A stretch of 58,232 nt of DNA. Origin: Streptomyces werraensis. GTDB taxonomy: Bacteria; Actinomycetota; Actinomycetes; Streptomycetales; Streptomycetaceae. This document shows positions 1-8,478 of this stretch, piece after piece. The position numbers and the translations under genes are program-made. The stretch is from NCBI GenBank assembly GCA_014656175.1, contig BNBX01000004.1, positions 1 to 58,232 of the forward strand, written 5' to 3'. Position 1 is the first letter of the stretch. Every line of letters starts with the position of its first letter. The notes under the pieces are model-generated. The model was not told the DNA's origin, did not search any database, and saw nothing but the letters and a program-made list of their open reading frames with translations.

Positions 1-2
1 AC

Positions 3-854
3 GTCGACGACTTCGCGCCGCGCCTGTCGTTCTTCTTCGTGGCCCGCACGACGATCCTGGAGGAGATCGCCAAGTTCCGTGCGGCCCGCCGGATCTGGGC
101 GCGGGTGATGAAGGAGGAGTTCGGCGCGAAGAACCCCAAGTCGCTGATGCTGCGCTTCCACACGCAGACGGCCGGGGTGCAGCTGACGGCCCAGCAGCCC
201 GAGGTGAACCTGGTGCGCGTCGCCGTGCAGGGCCTCGCGGCCGTGCTGGGCGGCACGCAGTCGCTGCACACCAACTCCTTCGACGAGGCGATCGCGCTGC
301 CGACGGACAAGTCCGCCCGGCTCGCCCTGCGCACACAGCAGGTCCTCGCCTACGAGACCGATGTGACCGCCACGGTCGACCCGTTCGCAGGGTCCTACGT
401 CATCGAGAAGATGACCGACGACGTGGAGGCCGCCGCGGTGGAGCTGATGGAGAAGGTCGAGGACCTCGGCGGCGCGGTCAACGCGATCGAGCGCGGCTTC
501 CAGAAGAACGAGATCGAGCGCTCCGCCTACCGCATCGCCCAGGAGACCGACTCCGGCGAGCGGGTCGTGGTCGGCGTCAACCGCTTCCAGCTCGACGAGG
601 AGGAGCCCTACGAGCCGCTCCGCGTCGACCCGGCCATCGAGGCCCAGCAGGCCGAACGCCTCGCCAAGCTGCGCGCCGAGCGCGACCAGGAGGCGGTCGA
701 CTCGGCGCTGGCCGCGCTGAAGAAGGCCGCCGAGGGCGAGGACAACGTCCTCTACCCGATGAAGGACGCCCTCAAGGCCCGCGCCACGGTCGGCGAGGTC
801 TGCAACGCGCTGCGCGAGGTGTGGGGCACGTACGTGCCGAGCGACGCCTTCTAG
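3..854 (+). CDS. Acyl-CoA mutase large subunit (methylmalonyl/isobutyryl-CoA mutase family), 5' truncated by window edge
   Basis: This is the C-terminal part of a coenzyme-B12-dependent acyl-CoA mutase; the frame is open from base 3 and no start lies inside the window. Residues near the left edge (FAPRLSFFF) and the stretches [19 protein letters not shown] and [14 protein letters not shown] are typical of the mutase TIM barrel. The protein stops at YVPSDAF with no cobalamin-binding domain following, so it should be a separate large subunit that needs a small B12-binding partner encoded elsewhere. The residues that separate methylmalonyl-CoA from isobutyryl-CoA substrates lie in the missing N-terminal half, so the substrate cannot be assigned. 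An in-frame GTG at 39 is internal to the fold and is not a real start. Confidence 0.9.
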   Translation, partial: VDDFAPRLSFFFVARTTILEEIAKFRAARRIWARVMKEEFGAKNPKSLMLRFHTQTAGVQLTAQQPEVNLVRVAVQGLAAVLGGTQSLHTNSFDEAIALPTDKSARLALRTQQVLAYETDVTATVDPFAGSYVIEKMTDDVEAAAVELMEKVEDLGGAVNAIERGFQKNEIERSAYRIAQETDSGERVVVGVNRFQLDEEEPYEPLRVDPAIEAQQAERLAKLRAERDQEAVDSALAALKKAAEGEDNVLYPMKDALKARATVGEVCNALREVWGTYVPSDAF

Positions 855-892
855 GCTTTCAGGCAGCGTTCTCGCAGGTCGAGACAGGGGCG

Positions 893-921
893 AGGAGTGC
901 CGCACGGCGTGCGACACTCCT
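893..921 (+). terminator. Hairpin between mutase stop and leuE start
   Basis: A 7-bp stem (AGGAGTG, 893-899, with CACTCCT, 915-921) continues after one mismatch into CGCAC/GTGCG around a GGC loop. It begins 38 nt after the mutase stop and ends 4 nt before the leuE ATG at 926. There is no U-tract. The only Shine-Dalgarno-like AGGAG before leuE sits inside the stem, so the structure may also control leuE translation. Confidence 0.5.
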
Positions 922-925
922 TGCC

Positions 926-1576
926 ATGTTCGGTGTCGTCGACCTTCCCACCTATCTGGCGGGCCTGGTGCTGATCATCCTGCTGCCCGGGCCCAACTCG
1001 CTCTACGTCCTGTCCGTCGCCGCCCGCCGCGGGGTGCGCTCCGGCTACACGGCCGCCGCCGGCGTCTGGTGCGGGGACGCCGTCCTGATGACGCTGTCGG
1101 CCGCCGGTGTCGCCTCCCTGCTGCAGGCGAACGCGGTCCTGTTCGGCATCGTGAAGTACGCCGGCGCCGGCTATCTGGCCTGGCTGGCCGTCGGGATGCT
1201 GCGCGCCGCGTGGGGCATGTGGCGCGGACGCGGGGAGGAGCGCGCGGAGGAGACTGCGGGCGCCGGGACGCCCCACGAGCGTCCGTTCCGCCGGGCGCTG
1301 GTCGTCAGCCTGCTGAACCCGAAGGCGATCCTGTTCTTCATCGCCTTCTTCGTGCAGTTCGTCGACCCCGCCTACGCCTACCCGGCCCTGTCCTTCGTGG
1401 TGCTCGGCGCGTTCGCCCAGATCGCGAGCGTGCTCTACCTCAGCGCGCTGATCTTCAGCGGCACCCGGCTCGCCGCCGCGTTCCGCCGCCGGCGCCGGCT
1501 GTCGGCGGGCGCCACCTCGGCGGCGGGCGCCCTGTTCCTGGGCTTCGCGGCGAAGCTGTCCACGGCGAGCGCGTAG
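926..1576 (+). CDS. leuE: LeuE/LysE-family amino-acid exporter
   Basis: A 216-aa integral membrane protein of the LysE/RhtB superfamily that exports amino acids across the plasma membrane. It opens with the family hallmark: TYLAGLVLIILLPGPNSLYVL carries the PGPN motif in the first membrane segment. About six hydrophobic segments follow, with a charged loop (RGRGEERAEE) in the middle and LNPKAILFF before the last helices. Similarity to LeuE (YeaS) comes from the N-terminal pattern; the substrate is inferred. ATG 926 was chosen because the extra N-terminal residues of the longer frame are non-hydrophobic and overlap the mutase end. There is no strong ribosome binding site; a hairpin ends 4 nt upstream. 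Confidence 0.85.
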   Translation: MFGVVDLPTYLAGLVLIILLPGPNSLYVLSVAARRGVRSGYTAAAGVWCGDAVLMTLSAAGVASLLQANAVLFGIVKYAGAGYLAWLAVGMLRAAWGMWRGRGEERAEETAGAGTPHERPFRRALVVSLLNPKAILFFIAFFVQFVDPAYAYPALSFVVLGAFAQIASVLYLSALIFSGTRLAAAFRRRRRLSAGATSAAGALFLGFAAKLSTASA

Positions 1577-1609
1577 GGCGTACGCGGACCGGGATCCACG
1601 GACGCGCCG

Positions 1610-3010
1610 TCAGGGCCTGACGAACCGGGCCAGGTAGGCGCCGAGCCCGTCCGGGGTGTCCCCGGTCCAGCCCACGTAGCCGTCCGGGCGGACCAGGAAC
1701 AGGCCCGTGCCGTACGTCCCGTGGGACGGCCCGCACACCAGCCGTACGCCCGCGGGCGGTTCGGGGGCGTCCGTGCCCAGCGCCAGCAGGGTCCAGTGCG
1801 GGCCGCGGAAGGCGTCGAAGAGACGTGTGCCGTCCACGCGGCCGTCCGGGGCCCGGTCGCCCGCGCGCACCGGTCCCGGCTCGGCGCGCGTCTCCGCACT
1901 GAGGGCGGAGTCCCGGTACCCCAGATCCAGTTGCAGGGTGGCCCCGCCGCGCTTCGCCTCGCCCCGGTGGATGCGGGTGGACAGGCCGAGCATGTCCGAG
2001 GCGACCGCCCGCCGCTCCTCCTCGTAGCTGTCGAGGAGGGACGGGTCCGCGCCGCCGGACAGCACCGCGCCCAGCTTCCAGCCCAGGTTGTAGGCGTCCT
2101 GCACGGAGGTGTTGAGGCCCTGGCCGCCGGCCGGGGAGTGCACGTGCGCGGCGTCGCCCGCGAGGAACACCCGCCCCGCCCGGAAGCGGTCGGCGAGGGC
2201 GGCGCGCGGCCGGAAGTCGGAGGCCCACAGGACCTCGGCGACGTCCTCGGCGGCGAGGTGGGTGCGGGCGGCCACGACCCGCCGTACGGCGTCGGGGGAG
2301 AGGTCCACCCGGGTGCCCTCGGTGAACCGGGCGACCAGCTGGAAGTCGTCCGTGCCGGCGAGCGGGCAGAGGGTGAGGAACTCGTCCTGGCCCTCGCGGG
2401 GCGGGAACATGTGCCACCAGTCCCGGTCGAGGCCCCTGACCCGCACGTCCGCCACCAGCATCGGCAGCGGGTCGACCGCCTCGCCGGTCATGCCGGCGCC
2501 GACCGCCCGGCGCACCGCCGACCGTCCGCCGTCGGCCGCGACGAGGTACCGGGCGCGCAGCGGCGGTCCGGCGGCGAAGTGGGCGGTCACGCCGTCCTCG
2601 TCCTGGGTGACGTCCGTGACCTCCCGGCCGTAGGCGATCTTGCCGCCCAGCTCCTCCAGACGGTCCCGCAGGATCCGCTGGGTGCGCCACTGCGGCACCA
2701 TCCAGCCCTCGTACGGCGCCTCCTCGGTGGTCTCCACCGGGTCCATCAGGTGGTGCTCGCCCAGCCGCTTCCCGTCGCGCCAGAGCATGCCGACCGGGTA
2801 GCGGCCGCCGCCGGCCCGGACCGCGTCCAGCACGCCGAGGTCGTCGAAGACCTCCATGGTGCGCGGCTGGAGGCCCTTGCCGCGCGATCCGGGGAACAGT
2901 CCGTCCTCCCGCTCCACGACCAGCGCCGGGACCCCGCGCCGGGCGAGGTCGATGCCGAGGGTGAGGCCGGTCGGCCCCGCGCCCACGATCAGGACAGGGG
3001 TGTCGCTCAT
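1610..3010 (-). CDS. FAD-dependent aromatic monooxygenase (PheA/TfdB type)
   Basis: A 466-aa flavoprotein hydroxylase. The Rossmann dinucleotide motif GAGPTG is at residues 10-15, the second FAD/NAD contact motif (ADGGRSAVRR) is near residue 160, and the GD motif (FLAGDAAHVHSPAGGQGLN) is near residue 280. The C-terminal portion (PDGRVDGTRLFDAF and onward) fits the thioredoxin-like tail of PheA/TfdB-type phenol hydroxylases. These enzymes use NAD(P)H and O2 to hydroxylate aromatic substrates; the substrate here is unknown. The gene is divergent from a TetR regulator, and two near-identical palindromes lie in the shared intergenic region, so TetR repression with substrate-type induction, as in antibiotic-modifying or aromatic-detoxifying pairs, is likely. 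Confidence 0.88.
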   Translation of the reverse strand: MSDTPVLIVGAGPTGLTLGIDLARRGVPALVVEREDGLFPGSRGKGLQPRTMEVFDDLGVLDAVRAGGGRYPVGMLWRDGKRLGEHHLMDPVETTEEAPYEGWMVPQWRTQRILRDRLEELGGKIAYGREVTDVTQDEDGVTAHFAAGPPLRARYLVAADGGRSAVRRAVGAGMTGEAVDPLPMLVADVRVRGLDRDWWHMFPPREGQDEFLTLCPLAGTDDFQLVARFTEGTRVDLSPDAVRRVVAARTHLAAEDVAEVLWASDFRPRAALADRFRAGRVFLAGDAAHVHSPAGGQGLNTSVQDAYNLGWKLGAVLSGGADPSLLDSYEEERRAVASDMLGLSTRIHRGEAKRGGATLQLDLGYRDSALSAETRAEPGPVRAGDRAPDGRVDGTRLFDAFRGPHWTLLALGTDAPEPPAGVRLVCGPSHGTYGTGLFLVRPDGYVGWTGDTPDGLGAYLARFVRP

Positions 3011-3020
3011 GATCCGTCTC

Positions 3021-3035
3021 CTTAACAGCGTTAAG
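3021..3035. promoter_or_regulatory. TetR operator candidate O1 (CTTAAC-N3-GTTAAG)
   Basis: Perfect inverted repeat CTTAAC-AGC-GTTAAG located 10 bp upstream of the monooxygenase ATG, over its ribosome-binding region. It matches the second palindrome at 3058-3072 apart from one base. AT-rich palindromes like this stand out in a region above 70% GC and are typical of TetR-family operators. Confidence 0.7.
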
Positions 3036-3057
3036 TGGCCCGCCGCCCGAGCGTCTC

Positions 3058-3072
3058 CCTAACGGTGTTAAG
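3058..3072. promoter_or_regulatory. TetR operator candidate O2 (CCTAAC-N3-GTTAAG)
   Basis: Inverted repeat CCTAAC-GGT-GTTAAG, differing from O1 by one base in the left arm, centred 37 bp from O1. It lies immediately upstream of the tetR start region and abuts a minus-strand TTGACA (3078-3073), a plausible -35 for the monooxygenase gene. Two sites in a divergent intergenic region suggest control of both genes. Confidence 0.68.
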
Positions 3073-3081
3073 TTGTCAAGC

Positions 3082-3732
3082 GTGAGCACCGAACGACGCG
3101 CGCCGCTGGACCGCCGACGGGTCGCCGGCACGGCGCTGAAGCTGCTGAACGAGGCCGGCCTCGACGGGCTGACCCTGCGCGCCATCGCCAAGGAGCTCGA
3201 CGTCAAGGCGCCCGCCCTGTACTGGCACTTCAAGGACAAGCAGGCGCTGCTGGACGAGATGGCGACCGAGATGTTCCGCCGGATGACCGACGGCATCGAG
3301 CCCGACCCGGACGACAGCTGGCAGGAGCGGCTGCTGCGGGCCAACCGGGTCCTGCGCCGCACGCTGCTCGCCTACCGCGACGGCGCGAAGGTGTTCAGCG
3401 GCACCCGCTTCACCGGCCTGGAGCACGCCGAGCAGCAGGAGGCGAACCTCCGGCTGCTCACGTCGGCGGGCCTCACCCTGACCCAGGCGGCCCGGGCGCT
3501 GCAGACGACGTTCCTCTACACGCTCGGTTTCGTCGCCGAGGAGCAGGGCGTCGAACCGATGCCCGGCGAGCGCCGCGAGGGCTTCGACGTCGAGGCCCGC
3601 GCCCGTCTGATGGCCGGCCATCCCCTCGCCGCCGAGGCCGGGGCGGCGCTCTTCGGCGACTACGACGAGCACTTCGAGGAGGGCCTCGCCCTGATCGTCG
3701 CCGGCATCGAGTCCCGCTACGGGACGAACTGA
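3082..3732 (+). CDS. TetR-family transcriptional repressor (TetR_C-type)
   Basis: A 216-aa TetR-family regulator. The N-terminal helix-turn-helix is LTLRAIAKELDVKAPALYWHFKDKQALL, with the typical YWHF recognition-helix end. The C-terminal ligand domain resembles the classical tetracycline-repressor type (TetR_C) rather than the QacR type. It lies head to head with the FAD-monooxygenase gene, and two matching palindromes fill the intergenic region, so it most likely represses that gene and itself. I chose GTG 3082; a TTG at 3073 would add three residues and would abut operator O2. The inducer is unknown. Confidence 0.85.
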   Translation: MSTERRAPLDRRRVAGTALKLLNEAGLDGLTLRAIAKELDVKAPALYWHFKDKQALLDEMATEMFRRMTDGIEPDPDDSWQERLLRANRVLRRTLLAYRDGAKVFSGTRFTGLEHAEQQEANLRLLTSAGLTLTQAARALQTTFLYTLGFVAEEQGVEPMPGERREGFDVEARARLMAGHPLAAEAGAALFGDYDEHFEEGLALIVAGIESRYGTN

Positions 3733-3754
3733 GGGGCCTCGGGGCGGGTGCCGG

Positions 3755-3855
3755 CCGGTGGGGGCCGCTCGCGCAGTTCCCCGCGCCCCTTGAGGGCGCC
3801 GGTCGGGAAGCGCGCCGAAAGGGGCGCGGGGAACTGCGCGACAAGCCCCCACCGG
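3755..3855. repeat. Streptomyces-type intergenic inverted repeat / terminator
   Basis: A perfect 23-bp inverted repeat, with arms at 3769-3791 and 3819-3841 containing GCGCAGTTCCCCGCGCCCC and its complement. Around it is an imperfect outer pair (CCGGTGGGGG near 3755-3764 and CCCCCACCGG near 3846-3855). I recognise this core as a sequence that recurs in many Streptomyces intergenic regions. Here it separates the convergent tetR and polysialyltransferase-like genes and probably works as a bidirectional terminator. Confidence 0.75.
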
Positions 3856-3897
3856 CCCGCGGCCGGCGTCGCCCCCGAGCCCCGGCCGGCGCGCCGC

Positions 3898-5250
3898 CTA
3901 CCGCCTCCCGCCCCGGCGGACCGCCCGGCCCACCTTCCGTTTCGCGCGCGCCGCGCGGACCCGGGCGCGGGTGGCCGGGCTGCTGCCCGGCAGCCCCAGT
4001 TCGGCCAGGCGCAGGGCAGGGAAGTACGCGGCGGGGCTGCCGGCGAGGTGGGTGCGCAGCCACTTCTCCGCCTGGTCCCGCAGCGCCGGATACGTCCGGG
4101 GCTGCATACAGAAGCCCATCGTCCGCACCAGCGGCTCCAGCGACGCGGGCGCCGCGCCCAGCACCGCCGGGGTCTCGTCCCGTTCCAGGTCCGGGACCAG
4201 GTGGTCGACCAGGGCCAGCGGGATGCGGTTGCTGTTCTGGTAGGGCCGCAGCCGGTCGAGGACCAGCGCCGTCCCCACCCGCGCCACCGGCACGTCGTAG
4301 TAGACGGACGCGGTCACCATCGCCGTGGAGAAGCAGCCGACGACCAGCTCGGGGCGGGCGTGCTCGTACAGCGTCTCCGCGAGCAGCGGCGCGTCCAGCA
4401 CGGTGAGCTGGACGCCCGCGTCGGCCGCCGCCTTGTGCAGGGCCGCCGAGTAGCCGGCGGGGGCGGTCGGATGGGGCTTGAAGACGAGCGAGCGGTGACC
4501 GGCGCGCACCGCCCCGGTGAGCATGCGCACATGCAGGTCCTCCTCCTCGCGCGCGCTCAGGATGTTGATCGCCGCCAGGTACTGGCCGAGCAGCACGGCC
4601 GTCGGCCGCTCCTCGCGCACAGGGGCGAGGAGCGGGTCGTCCGCCGCCTCCCGGGCGACCTCGTCCAGCACCGCGCGGAACGCCCCGTCCGGCACGATCA
4701 CCGGCTCCACGTCGTACTCGGACAGCAGCAGCGGGCGCAGTCCGGGCACCAGGTCGAGATGGAGCAGGCGGCGGACGCGCCGGCCGAGGGTCAGCGGCAG
4801 CTTCTCCCGGGTCGGGCCGTAGCTCATCAGCCCGTCGGCGTACACGTCGACGGAGGCCTCGGAGAAGATCGCGACCAGCGCGCGGGCCGGGTTGGCCTGG
4901 ATCGACTCGACGGCCAGGTCGACCCGGTCGTCCTCGCCGATGTTCCACAGCAGCCGCAGCGCCCGCTGCCACAGCACGGTGTCGGAGCCGCGCGGGCCCC
5001 AGGCGCTCGGGTGGTACGGGCTGATCGCCTCGTTCCAGCTCACCACCTCGTCGAAGCGGGCGGCCAGCGGGCCGTAGCCGTGCATCTCGTCCAGCCGCAG
5101 CGCGGTCTCCGGGACGGCGGCGTTGTGCGAGACCAGCAGGATCCGGCGGGCCTGTACGCGCGGTCCGTACAGCCCCGCGTCCAGCGCCGCGGCCAGGGTG
5201 GCGGCGCCGTACAGGGTCGAGACCTGGAAGATCTGAGTCGTGCGGTCCAT
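3898..5250 (-). CDS. Polysialyltransferase-like glycosyltransferase A
   Basis: A 450-aa protein resembling the bacterial alpha-2,8-polysialyltransferase family. Two hallmark elements are visible: an HP motif in LVFKPHPTAP near residue 258 and a Ser/Thr motif in VVGCFSTAM near residue 307; both normally contact the CMP-sugar donor. The last ~30 residues are strongly basic (ARVRAARAKRKVGRAVRR), possibly a peripheral membrane anchor. It is the last gene of a leftward glycan operon, 3 nt after a GT2 gene. A paralogue occurs at 9847-11142, also paired with a GT2 gene. The likely role is adding or polymerising a nonulosonic acid from the CMP-sugar made by the neighbouring neuA/neuB-type genes. The donor and linkage are inferred. 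Confidence 0.75.
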   Translation of the reverse strand: MDRTTQIFQVSTLYGAATLAAALDAGLYGPRVQARRILLVSHNAAVPETALRLDEMHGYGPLAARFDEVVSWNEAISPYHPSAWGPRGSDTVLWQRALRLLWNIGEDDRVDLAVESIQANPARALVAIFSEASVDVYADGLMSYGPTREKLPLTLGRRVRRLLHLDLVPGLRPLLLSEYDVEPVIVPDGAFRAVLDEVAREAADDPLLAPVREERPTAVLLGQYLAAINILSAREEEDLHVRMLTGAVRAGHRSLVFKPHPTAPAGYSAALHKAAADAGVQLTVLDAPLLAETLYEHARPELVVGCFSTAMVTASVYYDVPVARVGTALVLDRLRPYQNSNRIPLALVDHLVPDLERDETPAVLGAAPASLEPLVRTMGFCMQPRTYPALRDQAEKWLRTHLAGSPAAYFPALRLAELGLPGSSPATRARVRAARAKRKVGRAVRRGGRR

Positions 5251-5253
5251 GGG

Positions 5254-6219
5254 TCAGGCAGCCTTCCGCCCGTCGCGCAGGCGGCCGAGGAGCCTGCTCC
5301 GGGTGCTGTCGATGGTGGCCAGGGTCTCCTCCAGCGCGTCCTGCGGCATGCGCAGCAGCGCCTGACGCGCCTCCTGCCGCAGCCGCGCCGCCGCCGACGG
5401 CTCGTACGCGTCCGCCTTGCCGAGATGGAAGGCGATCATGGCGCAGTAGGTGCGGACCGCCTTCAGCAGGAAGCGGTCGCACTCCGGGTCGTTCCGCACG
5501 TCCGCCAGCAGCAGGTCGTACGCCGGGATGAAGTCGAGCTGACGGTCGTCCTTGATCTGGGTGAGGGAGGTCGCGACACCCCGCCGGTAGAACACCCCGT
5601 GCAGTCCGAGGGAGGCGTAGCTGCGCGCCGTGAGGTGCAGCCGCCAGATCCACAACCGGTCCTCGGCGGTGCGCAGTTCGGTGACGAAGCGCATCCCGCC
5701 GTCCTCGAAGAGGTGCCGGCGGTAGACGCCCGCCCAGACGAACGGGTAGTCGACCATGGTCTCCGTGTCGGCGGGCGCGATGCCGTCGCGCGGATCCATC
5801 ACCGCGTTCCGCACCGGCGCCGGGGGCCGCTTGATCACCCGCTCGGTGCCGGTGACCTGCACATGGTCGGTGCGGGCGAAGTCGCAGCCCAGCTCGTCCA
5901 TCGCCCGCACCAGCGCGGCGAGATGACGGGGCCCGTACCAGTCGTCGCCGTCGAGGAACGCCAGGTACTCCCCTTCTGCCGCGTCGATGCCGGAGTTCCG
6001 CGCCTGGGCGATCCCCTGGTTGGTGTCGTGCCGGATCACCCGCGCGCCCGGCAGCTTCTCCGTCCACCGCTCGATCACCCAGGGTGTGGCGTCCGTGGAG
6101 CAGTCGTCGACGATCAGGAACTCGACGTCGGGGTGCGCGTTGGCGGCGAGACTGCGCAAGGTGCTCTCCGCGAACGCCTCCACGTTGTGCATCGGGACGA
6201 CGACGGACAGTTTCGGCAC
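5254..6219 (-). CDS. GT2-family glycosyltransferase B
   Basis: A 321-aa GT-A fold family 2 glycosyltransferase. The nucleotide-binding start (LSVVVPMHN, residues 4-12), the first acidic motif (VDDCSTD, 37-43) and the metal-binding DXD equivalent (LDGDDWY, 89-95) are all intact. It has no transmembrane segment, so it acts at the cytoplasmic face of the membrane. It lies 3 nt upstream of polysialyltransferase-like A and is paralogous to the GT2 gene at 11139-12128: both contain AEDRxWIWRLH, YRxGVAxSLTxI and a similar C-terminal region. It probably transfers a hexose during assembly of the repeat unit; the sugar is not predictable. Confidence 0.88.
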   Translation of the reverse strand: MPKLSVVVPMHNVEAFAESTLRSLAANAHPDVEFLIVDDCSTDATPWVIERWTEKLPGARVIRHDTNQGIAQARNSGIDAAEGEYLAFLDGDDWYGPRHLAALVRAMDELGCDFARTDHVQVTGTERVIKRPPAPVRNAVMDPRDGIAPADTETMVDYPFVWAGVYRRHLFEDGGMRFVTELRTAEDRLWIWRLHLTARSYASLGLHGVFYRRGVATSLTQIKDDRQLDFIPAYDLLLADVRNDPECDRFLLKAVRTYCAMIAFHLGKADAYEPSAAARLRQEARQALLRMPQDALEETLATIDSTRSRLLGRLRDGRKAA

Positions 6220-6264
6220 GGGGTTTCTCTCTTTCGGGACGGGAAGCGGCGGCGGTGCGGTGGG

Positions 6265-8478
6265 TCAGGCCGGGCCGAACACCTCTCTCAGCTCGCCGAG
6301 GTTGGCGCGGGTGACCTCCCACAGGGGACGCTGCGCGGCGTGCACGTCCGCCACGGCGCCCGCGTGGTCGTCGAGGACCGCCGCCGCCCGCTCCAGGAGC
6401 AGCGGCCCGAGGTCCCGGTCGTGCACCGACAGCCCCCACTCCTCGCGGCCGATGTCGGACAGGAAGTACGCCAGCTTCGGGTGCGAGACGAGACTGAGGA
6501 TGGGAGTGCCGCAGCCGAACGGGATCATCCCGGCGTGCCCGCGCATCCCGATCACCAGCCGGGACGTGCGGAACAGCGCGCGGATCCCGTCGTTCGTCCG
6601 CTCGTAGAGCTGCTCCACGGGCAGCGTGAGGCCGTGCACCCGGCGCAGGTCGTCCACGAACCGCTCGTCGGCGGGCATGTGCGCCGCGTACCGCACGTCC
6701 GCCCGCTCCCGCAGGCCGCGCAGCGCGAAGGCCATCTGGGCGAGGAAGTGCCCGTAGTCGTGCCCGAAACGCAGCCCCGCGCGGTCGTACGCGCAGTTCA
6801 CCAGCACCGTGTCGGTCCGCTCGGCCGGGTCGGTCCAGCCGGGCACCAGACGGCGGGCGACCGTGGTGGGGCAGGGCTGGTACCGCACCCTGTCCCGCAG
6901 CCCGGCCGGGAGCAGTTCGCGGACGCGGTCGATGGAGCCGTGGTTGCGCAGGCCGAAGAACGCCGACCGCTCGACCAGGACGCGCAGGCTCTCCGCGAAC
7001 CGGGCGCGCCGGTAGGACTGGCCGTCGAACACGTTGTAGCCGACCGCGAACACCGCGAGCGGCGCGGTGAGCCGTTCCAGCAGATCGTCCGGGACGTTCC
7101 ACTGCCAGTGGCTGTTGCCGTTGGGGGAGGTGTCCGGCAGGAACAGCCCGCCGCCGCCCACGACCACCCCGCGCCGCGCGTTCAGCTCCTCCAGCGCCGC
7201 CTCGTCGACCAGCCGGTGCACGGGCTGCGCGTACCAGCGGCGCGGTCCGGTGCCGGGCCCGAAGCAGAGCCGTACGGCCTCCGGGAGCACCTTGTCGCCG
7301 GCGTTCTCCCGCCCCTCCGCGAACAGCGCGACGTGCGCGAGCTGTTCACGCGCGGGCGCCGGCTCCCCGCCGCCCTCCGCCTGCTCCTCCTCCGCCCGGG
7401 TGCGGACGTGCCAGGCGTGGCAGCCGGCGTCGGTGGGGTCGGCGTCCAGGCCCTGGAGGGCGTACCGGCGGGCGTCCTCGTCCCGCCCCAGGATCCAGGC
7501 CAGGCGCGCCAGTTGCGCGTAGGCGCGGGGCGCGACGTCGGGGGAGGCCGCCGCGAGCAGCAGCCGCGCCTCCGCCTCCGCGTAGCGCGACAGCGCCATC
7601 AGGCACACGCCCAGCGTCTCCTGGCAGCGCGGCGCGTCCAGCCGGTCGCCCACCACCGGGGCGAGCACCTCGACCGCCTCGTCGTACCGTCCCTGCCTGC
7701 GGTGCACCTCCGCGACCGTCCGCGCCAGGTCCAGGGAGGGGCGGGCCGCCAGCAGCGGCGGCGCGAGGTGCGCGAGCAGCTCGGGGTGCTTCTCGCCGGG
7801 CAGCGCGCAGTACGCGGCCCGGAACGCCTCGTCGTCGGTCTCGAACCGGCCCCGCGCCTCGGCGGCCGGACCCGACGCCGGCGCGCCGGACCCGACGGGG
7901 AAGCGCAGCACCGCCACGTCCGCCGGCACCGGCAGGTCGTCGCCCAGCCGGGCGGCCGGGAAGTCGTACCGCCCGTCCACCGGGGTCAGCACCTTCTCCA
8001 GCGCCGTCGCCGGGTCCTCGCCCGCCGCGAGCCGCGCGAGGAGCGTCTCGTCCAGGTCGGCGCGCTGCACCACCAGCAGGCCGTCGAGCAGCCCGCCCCG
8101 CACGTCGTCCGCGCCGGTGCGCGGCACCGCGCCGACCCCGTGCCGCAGCCGCAGCAGCGGACGGACGTCGCCGAGCACGACCGAGTCCGCGGTGAGGACG
8201 ACGACCGTGTCGTACCCGGCCGGCCGCAGCAGGTCCGCGAGGCCTCCGTCGCGGCGCGCGACCACCCGCGGGTGCAGCCGGCGCAGCACGTCGAACTCCT
8301 CGTCCGGCAGGCCCGGGTGCAGCACCACGACGTCCTCGCAGACGTCGGGGGCCGCGAGGGCGAGGCTGCGCAGCAGGGCGGCCGTGCCGGGCAGTCCGGC
8401 GGCGTCGGTGCGGACGGCGAAGGCGATCCGGCGTCTGCCGGTGACGGCGCTCCGGTCGTCCGCCAGGGCGGTGTTCAT
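6265..8478 (-). CDS. Three-module protein: glycosyltransferase-like domain, TPR region, polysaccharide pyruvyltransferase domain
   Basis: A 737-aa fusion. Residues ~15-230 look like a degenerate GT-A/GT8-like domain (RIAFAVRTDAAG, then VVVLTADSVVLGDVRPLL where a DXD would be expected). Residues ~265-400 form helical TPR-like repeats (HRRQGRYDEAVEVLAPV, ALSRYAEAEARLLLAAA, ILGRDEDARRYALQGLDADP). Residues ~425-710 match polysaccharide pyruvyltransferases of the CsaB/WcaK group: GRENAGDKVLPEAV, VVVGGGGLFLPDTS, FFGLRNHGSID and IGMRGHAGMIPFGCGTPILSL. This family puts pyruvate ketals on cell-wall glycans. ATG 8478 overlaps the upstream stop by 4 nt (ATGA), which supports that start over longer in-frame ones. 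The glycosyltransferase activity of the first module is uncertain; the pyruvyltransferase call is firmer. Confidence 0.8.
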   Translation of the reverse strand: MNTALADDRSAVTGRRRIAFAVRTDAAGLPGTAALLRSLALAAPDVCEDVVVLHPGLPDEEFDVLRRLHPRVVARRDGGLADLLRPAGYDTVVVLTADSVVLGDVRPLLRLRHGVGAVPRTGADDVRGGLLDGLLVVQRADLDETLLARLAAGEDPATALEKVLTPVDGRYDFPAARLGDDLPVPADVAVLRFPVGSGAPASGPAAEARGRFETDDEAFRAAYCALPGEKHPELLAHLAPPLLAARPSLDLARTVAEVHRRQGRYDEAVEVLAPVVGDRLDAPRCQETLGVCLMALSRYAEAEARLLLAAASPDVAPRAYAQLARLAWILGRDEDARRYALQGLDADPTDAGCHAWHVRTRAEEEQAEGGGEPAPAREQLAHVALFAEGRENAGDKVLPEAVRLCFGPGTGPRRWYAQPVHRLVDEAALEELNARRGVVVGGGGLFLPDTSPNGNSHWQWNVPDDLLERLTAPLAVFAVGYNVFDGQSYRRARFAESLRVLVERSAFFGLRNHGSIDRVRELLPAGLRDRVRYQPCPTTVARRLVPGWTDPAERTDTVLVNCAYDRAGLRFGHDYGHFLAQMAFALRGLRERADVRYAAHMPADERFVDDLRRVHGLTLPVEQLYERTNDGIRALFRTSRLVIGMRGHAGMIPFGCGTPILSLVSHPKLAYFLSDIGREEWGLSVHDRDLGPLLLERAAAVLDDHAGAVADVHAAQRPLWEVTRANLGELREVFGPA

